A DNA stretch of 61,550 bases from Pseudomonadota bacterium (GTDB taxonomy: Bacteria > Pseudomonadota > Gammaproteobacteria > Thiotrichales > Thiotrichaceae): contig PDPH01000053.1 in assembly GCA_002747435.1 (NCBI GenBank), positions 1 through 61,550 on the forward strand. The letters run 5' to 3'. Both the position numbers and the translations under genes were made by a program. Shown here piece after piece: positions 25,891-32,799 of this stretch. The stretch's first letter is position 1. Every line of letters starts with the position of its first letter. The notes below the pieces were generated by a model, which was not told the origin of the DNA, did not search any database, and saw only the letters and a list, made by a program, of their open reading frames with translations.

Positions 25891-27294
25891 TTAAGTATTC
25901 GTTGAGGGGATTCGCAGTTTTTGTCCCACACGTATTTGTGTCGAATTCAATTGATTAACGCGCTTGATCGCATTAATGCTGACACCGTACTGCTTGGCAA
26001 TCATCGATAATGAATCCCCAGAACGTACAATGTAATCAGCGCTTGTTGCAGCAAAATTCATACTACCACTGGGTGCATGAGCTTGTTTGTAACTACTTAC
26101 TCCGCGAAAAATAGCATCAGCTAATCGCTGTTGGTAGGCAGGCGTCCGTAAGCGCTTTTCTTCATGTGGATTACTAAGGAAAGCTGTTTCCACTAACATA
26201 GAAGGTACATCAGGTGCTTTCAAAACCACAAAAGATGCACTTTCTACTCGACGCCTTAGCGGGTTATTAACAGCGGACAATTCTCTTAGCGTTCTATTAG
26301 CCAGATCCAGACTACGATCCATCGTTGCATTTTGGCTCAAATCCAGCAGAATTGAAGCAATCTTGCTGTCTCGACCACTGAGTTCAACATCACCTACGCG
26401 CAGTTGGTAGGCCATATTATCACTTTTTGCCAATAGCGCAGCCGCTTCACTAGAAGCGCCATTATCCGAAAGGATATAAACGGAAGAACCGTGCACTTTG
26501 GAACTAGCATTGGCATCCGCATGGATGGAAATAAATAGATCGGCTTTGCTGTTACGAGCTATACCCATACGCTCCCGCAGTGGGACAAAGCGGTCGGTGT
26601 TACGCGTTAATACAGCACGCATAGTTGGTGTTGCATTAATCCTAGCTCGCAACTTGCGCGCCACAGCAAGTACGACATCTTTTTCCTTAGTACCCCGCCT
26701 ACCGATGGCGCCCGGATCGTGACCACCGTGGCCGGGATCTATGGCAACGACAAATTTTTTATGTCGTGCACGCTTCGAGGGTGCTGATAATGCCCTAGCA
26801 GGCTCAGAGGCACGAGCCGCAACACTAGTTGCTGAAGCCTTTTGAATAGTAACAGCTTCGCCAGTAGAACCAGCACGATCTTGCAATTTCAAAGTAAGCA
26901 CATAACGACCGGCATCTTGACTCAGAATAGCATCTACTTTCAGCTCATGCGTAACATCTAATACAATACGAAAGCCATCAGGGCGATTTGCATAACGAAT
27001 GCCTTTGATAGGAGGACGATCATGAGAACCTTGCTTGAGGTTTCCATCTAATTCCGTATCCAGCAAGTCGATGACTACACGGTGAGGTGATTTAAGTGTG
27101 AATATTTTGTACTTGACAGGGGCGTCCAACATGAAAGCAACGATTAAAGCATCCGATTTACCTGATAGTTTGGCACCTGTTAAGCGGGTTTTTGAAGCTG
27201 CCCACAAAGAAGTGACGAAGCTGGAACTTGCTAATAAACCAGCGCTTAGCCGCAATAAGAAATTTCTACGTGTCAGTGTACGATTTTGTGTCAT
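25891..27294 (-). CDS. amiB: N-acetylmuramoyl-L-alanine amidase with AMIN and LysM domains
   Basis: A 467-residue septum-splitting amidase. The N-terminus carries a twin-arginine signal (TRRNFLLRLSAGLL), so it is probably exported folded. An AMIN domain (about 35-140) targets peptidoglycan. The Amidase_3 domain (about 180-400) shows zinc ligands in VAIDPGHGGHDPG and SIHADAN, and the catalytic glutamate in MLVETAFLSNPHEE. A C-terminal LysM (about 418-463, DYIVRSGDSLSMIAKQYGVS) binds glycan. The order nnr-tsaE-amidase is that of E. coli nnr-tsaE-amiB. The Tat signal is more like AmiC, so the symbol follows the context. Confidence 0.92.
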   Translation of the reverse strand: MTQNRTLTRRNFLLRLSAGLLASSSFVTSLWAASKTRLTGAKLSGKSDALIVAFMLDAPVKYKIFTLKSPHRVVIDLLDTELDGNLKQGSHDRPPIKGIRYANRPDGFRIVLDVTHELKVDAILSQDAGRYVLTLKLQDRAGSTGEAVTIQKASATSVAARASEPARALSAPSKRARHKKFVVAIDPGHGGHDPGAIGRRGTKEKDVVLAVARKLRARINATPTMRAVLTRNTDRFVPLRERMGIARNSKADLFISIHADANASSKVHGSSVYILSDNGASSEAAALLAKSDNMAYQLRVGDVELSGRDSKIASILLDLSQNATMDRSLDLANRTLRELSAVNNPLRRRVESASFVVLKAPDVPSMLVETAFLSNPHEEKRLRTPAYQQRLADAIFRGVSSYKQAHAPSGSMNFAATSADYIVRSGDSLSMIAKQYGVSINAIKRVNQLNSTQIRVGQKLRIPSTNT

Positions 27295-27386
27295 TTTAAA
27301 ACTCTGTCCACTTAATTAACTGCCGCTGAGGTTTGGCAGTTTTTCAACAACATGCTACTGATAGCCTTAATACTAACGGCTTTACT

Positions 27387-27881
27387 CTATTTTTCAAGTA
27401 TCTTTTCATGAAAACCCGACAAGCTATTGATATATAAGGATAAGCCTTTTAATAAAATTAAGCGTCCATCATGCGTATATTTTATATTAACAATCAAATC
27501 AGCTTGGGGTGTAAATAAACCACCTTTATCAGGCCATTCCAGTAAACTTAAATGATGAGGAGCCATATAATCTCGTATACCTATGTATTCCAGTTCTTCT
27601 GGATCAGATAAACGATATAAATCAAAATGATAAATAGTCCGCTCTCCCAACTGATACAACTCGACTAAACTATAAGTCGGACTTTTGACAATGCCTTGGT
27701 ATCCCAATGCAGTTAAAAAACCTCTAACCAATGTGGTTTTTCCAACCCCCAAATCGCCAACTAAATGAATGACTTTTATAGATGCGGGGAGTTCTTTTGC
27801 CAAATAAGCCCCAAATGCCAACATGGCCGCTTCATTAGGAATCATATACTCCCTAATGTGAGTCGGTTTGGCGGAACTCAT
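27387..27881 (-). CDS. tsaE: tRNA t6A37 threonylcarbamoyladenosine biosynthesis ATPase TsaE
   Basis: A 164-residue ATPase that works with TsaB and TsaD to make t6A at position 37 of ANN-decoding tRNAs. The Walker A GDLGVGKTT is at 42-50. The conserved SPTYSLVE, HFDLYRLSDPEELEYIG and EWPDKG motifs are all present. Its start overlaps the nnr stop by four bases, so it is translationally coupled. Confidence 0.95.
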   Translation of the reverse strand: MSSAKPTHIREYMIPNEAAMLAFGAYLAKELPASIKVIHLVGDLGVGKTTLVRGFLTALGYQGIVKSPTYSLVELYQLGERTIYHFDLYRLSDPEELEYIGIRDYMAPHHLSLLEWPDKGGLFTPQADLIVNIKYTHDGRLILLKGLSLYINSLSGFHEKILEK

Positions 27882-29380
27882 GGGTTCACCTCTGCTCGGA
27901 TTTGTTGAATAAGATCACTGGCAAGTAAGCCCCTCTCACCTTTTTGCGCGGCTTTATCTCCAGCCTGAGCGTGTACCTGTACACCAATACACGCAGCATC
28001 GGGCAAAGAAAGACCTTGCGCGAGCAATGCTGTAATGATGCCGGTCAATACATCCCCCATACCCCCGCTAGCCATACCCGGATTACCGGCTATGCAGCAC
28101 GCTATTCCGTGAGCGGAGGCAATAAGGGTGTCAGCACCTTTCAATACAATCACACCACCATAGTTTTGTTGTAATTGCTGTACTGCCTTAATGCGGTCAT
28201 TTTCTATATCTGCCACGCTGCAAGCCAATAAGCGTGCAGCTTCACCCGAATGAGGGGTCAAAATCCAGTGATCTTGTTTGGCAGGAAAGCACGCGAGACT
28301 ATTCAAGGCATCGGCATCAATGACTTTAGGAAGCTCTGTGGCTAAAGCAAGCGTTAATAAATGGTGCGCCCAACTGTTTTGACCAAGACCAGGACCTATC
28401 GCTAGGACTGTACGATTTGCCATAAGTGAGCGCAATTCTGCGGCTGAGGGAACAGCATGTACCATGAGTTCAGGTGTTGCTATATTTAGGTAAGGTGCGT
28501 GTTCGGGATGAGTAGCAATAGACACTAAACCCGCACCTGTACGCAAAGCAGCCTCACCTGCTAATCGAATCGCACCACTCATACCCGGTGCGCCACCTAC
28601 GAATAAGCAATGCCCAAATTGTCCTTTATGGGCAGTCGGTGAACGCTTGGGGAGTTTGTCTGTAATGTTTTGGCCGCTGAGGGTGTGCATCGCAATTTTT
28701 TGGCCTTGGTAAACTGCCGCTGGTACACACAAATCATCTAACCAGACTGCGCCACGATAACGACGTGCTTGTCCAGTGAATAAGCCTGTTTTTAGCCCAA
28801 TAAAACTAAGCGTTGCGGCTGCCTTGACAGCATCACCACAAACCTGACCTGTGTCAGCGTGTAGACCTGATGGAATATCTGCTGCCAATATGGGAGCGGG
28901 ATGTTGATTCATGGCGTGTATAGCCGCTGCATAAGCACCTGTCACTGGTCGAGTCAAACCAGTACCCAATAAAGCATCCAGTAATACATCAGCCTCAGGC
29001 AAATGACCTGTAAACGTCTGGATGTGTCCCTGTACAGCGAGATATTCCTGACAAGCTATCGCAGCATCACCGCTTAAATCGGCGAGTGATGCCAAGGCCA
29101 TCACTGTAGTTTGCCAGCCAGCCTGCACAGCTAAACGAGCGACAATATAACCATCACCCGCATTATTACCAACCCCACAAACAATACAGAGCGATTTCGC
29201 ATTTGGCCAAGTTTGTGTCAAGACCTTAAATAGCGACTGACCTGCTGCTTGCATCAAAGCATAGCCAGACATGCCATATTCTTGTATAGCAATACGATCT
29301 AGTTGACGCACTGTTGTACCCAAATAAACTGGCAATGCTGACGGATGCTGTTTAATCAGTATAGGAGTTTTTGTGTTCAT
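27878..29380 (-). CDS. nnr: Bifunctional NAD(P)H-hydrate epimerase / ADP-dependent NAD(P)H-hydrate dehydratase
   Basis: A 500-residue metabolite-repair enzyme that restores hydrated NADH and NADPH. The N-terminal epimerase half (about 1-220) contains VCGVGNNAGDGYIVARL and the DIPSGLHADTG motif. The C-terminal ribokinase-like dehydratase half contains KGQFGHCLFVGGAPGMSGA, IGPGLGQ, LTPHSGEAARLL and GNPGMASGGMGDVLTG. The order with tsaE and the amidase matches E. coli. It is first in this operon, with about 265 bases of apparently empty DNA upstream before the small lipoprotein gene. Confidence 0.96.
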   Translation of the reverse strand: MNTKTPILIKQHPSALPVYLGTTVRQLDRIAIQEYGMSGYALMQAAGQSLFKVLTQTWPNAKSLCIVCGVGNNAGDGYIVARLAVQAGWQTTVMALASLADLSGDAAIACQEYLAVQGHIQTFTGHLPEADVLLDALLGTGLTRPVTGAYAAAIHAMNQHPAPILAADIPSGLHADTGQVCGDAVKAAATLSFIGLKTGLFTGQARRYRGAVWLDDLCVPAAVYQGQKIAMHTLSGQNITDKLPKRSPTAHKGQFGHCLFVGGAPGMSGAIRLAGEAALRTGAGLVSIATHPEHAPYLNIATPELMVHAVPSAAELRSLMANRTVLAIGPGLGQNSWAHHLLTLALATELPKVIDADALNSLACFPAKQDHWILTPHSGEAARLLACSVADIENDRIKAVQQLQQNYGGVIVLKGADTLIASAHGIACCIAGNPGMASGGMGDVLTGIITALLAQGLSLPDAACIGVQVHAQAGDKAAQKGERGLLASDLIQQIRAEVNP

Positions 29381-29645
29381 CGCTGGCTACCTTATAGCAA
29401 AGTGCTATGGATAAATGGATTTGATCATTAGTTGAAGATTAAATTGCTAATGGTTTGTGCTATTAAAAGCCCTATTTAAGCTGGAACAGCCCGAGAATTA
29501 ATCAAGTTAACTTGAATATCAACAGCTTATACTTGGAAACTAGCCATTTATCTATCATTTAAACCATTTATCAATCTCATAAGTGCATTAATAAAAATTT
29601 TCTGCCAATATTAAAACCATACAAACCCAGACAAACCCAAACGTC

Positions 29646-29984
29646 ATGAAAACAAAAAGAACAAAACCGTTTGAGCGGCTATCTTTGATACTGGTGTCTG
29701 CTGCATTACTAGGTGGTTGTTCCAGCATGCACCCTGATAAATTGTTTCAGGACTGGACACGCGAAGCTTATTCCGCTTACGCATTACCAGTACCTCCCAG
29801 TAATGTGGGTATATTACCCACATTGTTAAAAACTGTTCCAAATGGAAGTCCGGCTTCACAAAGAGTGTACCGTGCCAATGCCACAAGCAGTAGGCCTGTT
29901 CCTTCGAGAAAGGCTATTGCGCCTGAGCCTCTAAGGCCAAATGAAGCACAGTTCATTAAAGAGCATTATGGTTTAACACTGTAA
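29646..29984 (+). CDS. Small lipoprotein, unknown function
   Basis: A 112-residue lipoprotein with lipobox LLGGC (Cys25) after a basic, hydrophobic signal. The mature part is rich in proline, serine and alanine and has no motif that I recognise. The AT-rich 265 bases upstream probably hold its promoter and that of nnr. Two consecutive strong terminators follow, which supports a real, separately transcribed gene. Confidence 0.7.
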   Translation: MKTKRTKPFERLSLILVSAALLGGCSSMHPDKLFQDWTREAYSAYALPVPPSNVGILPTLLKTVPNGSPASQRVYRANATSSRPVPSRKAIAPEPLRPNEAQFIKEHYGLTL

Positions 29985-30032
29985 ATCTTGACTTCTGTTG
30001 TTAACCTGAGGTCTAGGTGAACTCTCAATTGG

Positions 30033-30064
30033 CGCAAAGGTCTTAGCCCTTCCTTTGCGTTTTT
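30033..30064 (+). terminator. First of two tandem terminators after the small lipoprotein
   Basis: The stem CGCAAAGG (30033-30040) pairs with CCTTTGCG (30052-30059) around an 11-base loop, followed by TTTTT. Confidence 0.8.
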
Positions 30065-30095
30065 AGCCAGGCAGTTTTTATGCCTGGCTTTTTTT
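30065..30095 (+). terminator. Second tandem terminator
   Basis: The stem AGCCAGGCA (30065-30073) pairs with TGCCTGGCT (30081-30089) around a 7-base loop and leads into a T-run of seven. It begins directly after the T-run of the first hairpin. Confidence 0.85.
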
Positions 30096-30102
30096 ATTCA
30101 TT

Positions 30103-30495
30103 TTAGCGTGTTTTTCTGCTTTGCCATTGAGGCAATAGTTTATAAGCAAGCCACCAATAAAAAGCTATCCCTAAAGCATCCGCGATAAAGTCAGCTACTG
30201 AAAAGCTACGCCAAGGCAAGACAAACTGTAGGCACTCAATCAAAGCACCATAAAATAATAAGTAGCTTACTTTGTTAGGCCAAAAAGGCCGACGGCTGGC
30301 AAGATTAAGCCACAGTGCAAATACGAAAAAACTGAAGGTATGCAACACCTTATCGCCAAGTGAAAAACCTAGATCAATGTTCGCTGGTATTAAGGCAAGC
30401 CATAAACCCAAAGCCAGAAAAAAAATGAGTCCAAATTGTAAAACAGCTTGATAGTTTTTTATGAGTGCGCCCACGTTATCTTTAATCATTTGCAT
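30103..30495 (-). CDS. VanZ-like family membrane protein
   Basis: A protein of about 130 residues with four hydrophobic helices. The GDKVLHTFSFFVFALWL motif and the DFIADALGIAFYWW end are typical of VanZ-like proteins, whose namesake gives low-level teicoplanin resistance but whose general role is unclear. The start at 30495 avoids overlap with the upstream phospholipase gene; a frame reaching 30555 and an ATG at 30489 are also possible, and none has a good ribosome binding site. Confidence 0.78.
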   Translation of the reverse strand: MQMIKDNVGALIKNYQAVLQFGLIFFLALGLWLALIPANIDLGFSLGDKVLHTFSFFVFALWLNLASRRPFWPNKVSYLLFYGALIECLQFVLPWRSFSVADFIADALGIAFYWWLAYKLLPQWQSRKTR

Positions 30496-30505
30496 GTAGT
30501 TTGTA

Positions 30506-31519
30506 TTAAACTGTAATCGATGCTGCTTCTGGTAAAAGAGTACGAATTTCAGCACTCATACGTTGTACACAGTTTTGGCCTTCCTCAATAGCTTCTACCG
30601 CACGGTAAAATTCCAATAAGCCGATATGAGCTACTCGCGGGCTGAGTACAATATCAGGTGGATCACCTGCCATGCGACTGCGAGTAATCCTATCTTGCAT
30701 AATATTGATAGAACCTGTAATAGAGTCCAGTAGACTGGGTGATGTGGGAGGCGCTGGCTTGGAGGGGTTTTGACTGGTGCTAGGTAATAAGGCCGATGAG
30801 TATTCACGTAATGAGGCAGCCATACTACTGACGAGTTTATTGCCATTTTTCTCTGGGGTTGTTATAGCCGTAATTTTGGGAGTATCGCCACTATCATCAA
30901 CAGGTTTCGGGACGCCTGGAGATATAGTGGTTTTGTTACTATTATTACGCAGTACATTGCTACTTAAATTGACCGCAATGACAATATCCGCCCCCAATGC
31001 ACGGCAGAGCGATACGGGTACTGGATTACTTAAGCTACCATCGACCAACCATTTATCCTTGAAAAAGAAAGGAGCAAACAGCCCAGGCAGTGCAATAGAT
31101 GACCAAATCGCATCCATAAGCTTACCCTCAGTAAACCAAACCTCACGTCCGGTATCCAGATCGGTCGCAACTGCCCCATAAGGTAGTACTAAATTTTCAA
31201 TCTGTTGATTTTCATCGCACATGAACTTTGTAAAAAAATTGCTTAAACGCTCCTTGTTAACAAAGCCACGCAAGGAAAAATTTATTTCAAAATAACGCAT
31301 TAGCTCTAGCTTGCTGAGTGAGCTAACACCTTGCTCAAGGTCTTTTAAACGACGATTGGCGTAAGCTGCACCAACAATGGAGCCAATCGAACAGCCTGTA
31401 ATAATATCAGGATGGATGCCCATTTGAGCCAATGCTTGCACAATACCTATATGAGCCCAACCGCGTGCTGAGCCGCTACCAAAGGCTATGCCTATGCGCG
31501 TTTTTTTCTGGTCTATCAT
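30506..31519 (-). CDS. Patatin-like phospholipase (RssA family)
   Basis: A 337-residue patatin hydrolase. The oxyanion-hole loop GSGSARG is at 14-20, the nucleophile Ser44 in GCSIG, and the catalytic aspartate Asp160 in DGSLSNP, so the Ser-Asp dyad is intact. A Ser/Pro/Thr-rich insertion of about 70 residues (near 190-260) separates the core from a C-terminal helix region. This insert is absent from E. coli RssA (about 300 residues). No signal peptide is seen, so it should act in the cytoplasm on lysophospholipids or phospholipids. Confidence 0.88.
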   Translation of the reverse strand: MIDQKKTRIGIAFGSGSARGWAHIGIVQALAQMGIHPDIITGCSIGSIVGAAYANRRLKDLEQGVSSLSKLELMRYFEINFSLRGFVNKERLSNFFTKFMCDENQQIENLVLPYGAVATDLDTGREVWFTEGKLMDAIWSSIALPGLFAPFFFKDKWLVDGSLSNPVPVSLCRALGADIVIAVNLSSNVLRNNSNKTTISPGVPKPVDDSGDTPKITAITTPEKNGNKLVSSMAASLREYSSALLPSTSQNPSKPAPPTSPSLLDSITGSINIMQDRITRSRMAGDPPDIVLSPRVAHIGLLEFYRAVEAIEEGQNCVQRMSAEIRTLLPEAASITV

Positions 31520-31689
31520 TAGTCATTATTCACCGATTTTGTTTCTAGCAAATCATAGTGTGCCAAATCATTTTATTCATTAAGTTTTATATATATAGAC
31601 CCGAATGATCATAAATTTTTCAAATACGGTGAACTGTACCGTGCCCGTCAGGTACTGACACAGTTTGTCCAACGGATAAAAGTGAAACG

Positions 31690-31712
31690 ACTTATGTGGA
31701 CTCCACATAAGT
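31690..31712. repeat. Perfect inverted repeat between fdsD and the patatin gene
   Basis: ACTTATGTGG at 31690-31699 and CCACATAAGT at 31703-31712 form a perfect 10-bp dyad with a 3-base centre. No T-run follows on either strand, so it looks more like an operator or element scar than a terminator. It lies about 170 bases upstream of the patatin start and 56 bases after the fdsD stop. Confidence 0.5.
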
Positions 31713-31767
31713 ATGATATGAAGCTAAAGAAAAAGCATTAAGTATCGTATCTCAAAAAATACTGCCA

Positions 31768-31989
31768 TCAAACTTTCATTTTCCCCAAAGCCAAACGCGC
31801 TATTTCAGACAGTTCCGCACCATCTGCATTAGCATAGCGTATGATCTCTGCCTTCATTGAAGGTGCCCAAAAGCGTTGCACATGGCTAGCTACTTTAGCA
31901 GCAGCCTGCTCGTAATTATCTTTGTAGGTATTATTAAGAGCAATTTGGTTTAACATTTTAATTAAATGCGGTAATTGCGATGCACTCAT
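31768..31989 (-). CDS. fdsD: Formate dehydrogenase delta subunit FdsD
   Basis: A 73-residue protein with the family pattern LIKMLNQIA, a middle segment KVASHVQRFWAPSMKAEI and the ELSEIARLALGKM end. FdsD is a small subunit or assembly factor of soluble NAD-dependent formate dehydrogenases. The ATG at 31989 follows AGGAAA and sits 13 bases after the fdhD stop; a longer frame to 32040 would overlap fdhD. It is last in the fds operon. Confidence 0.88.
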   Translation of the reverse strand: MSASQLPHLIKMLNQIALNNTYKDNYEQAAAKVASHVQRFWAPSMKAEIIRYANADGAELSEIARLALGKMKV

Positions 31990-32002
31990 CCGAATAAATT
32001 TC

Positions 32003-32782
32003 CTATGGGGTGTAAATATTGTAATAACTAGGGCGGGCAAAACCGATAAGGTTTAAACCCGCTTGACGCGCTAAACTAATGGCTAAGGTTGTTGGGGCAG
32101 ACACAGCCACTAAAGTGGGTACATCGGCACTACAAACTTTTTGCACCATTTCATAACTGGCACGACTAGATACCAATACAAAGCCATTATGCCGATTTAT
32201 TGCCCGATGATGTAATGCACCAATCAATTTATCCAAGGCATTGTGGCGGCCAATATCTTCACGTACTAACTGAATATATCCGTCCAAATCACACCAAGCC
32301 GCCCCGTGCAAAGCACCTGTTAACGCTTGCAAAGGTTGATGGTGTGCCAGCTCATCTAGAGCCGTTTGAATAGCTTTTTCAGTCGGCAAAGGTGCAGTAC
32401 TTACCGTCTTAATGGGACGCATAGCCTGTTGCAAAGATTCAGCACCACACAATCCACAACCTGTACGCCCAGTCAGGTTGCGTCGATGTTTTTGCAAAGC
32501 TTTAAAGCAAGTAGGACTAAGTTCCAGTTTGATTTCCATGCCCAAGGGGTGTGAACGCATCACACAATCCACAATATCCGTAGGCTTTTCAATAATACCT
32601 TCAGTTAAGCTAAACCCTAAGGCAAAATCTTCCAAATCCAAAGGACTTACCATCATCACGGCGTGTGACACACAGTTATATACCAGTGCCACCGCTTGCT
32701 CTTCAGCAATATGATCTTGCGCGGCATGATTAGCGTGTGGCTCCCAGTGCTGTACTGGAAGCGTCTGATAACCGTTAACCAT
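32003..32782 (-). CDS. fdhD: Formate dehydrogenase accessory sulfurtransferase FdhD (FdsC)
   Basis: A 259-residue protein that transfers sulfur from a cysteine desulfurase to the molybdenum cofactor before insertion into formate dehydrogenase. The essential CxxC is at C109-C112 (TGCGLCGAES). ALTGALHGAAW and VREDIGRHNALDKLIG are the conserved cofactor-binding motifs. It lies 17 bases after fdsA in the position called fdsC in Cupriavidus-type operons. Confidence 0.95.
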   Translation of the reverse strand: MVNGYQTLPVQHWEPHANHAAQDHIAEEQAVALVYNCVSHAVMMVSPLDLEDFALGFSLTEGIIEKPTDIVDCVMRSHPLGMEIKLELSPTCFKALQKHRRNLTGRTGCGLCGAESLQQAMRPIKTVSTAPLPTEKAIQTALDELAHHQPLQALTGALHGAAWCDLDGYIQLVREDIGRHNALDKLIGALHHRAINRHNGFVLVSSRASYEMVQKVCSADVPTLVAVSAPTTLAISLARQAGLNLIGFARPSYYNIYTP

Positions 32783-32799
32783 TCATACCCATTGGGCTG

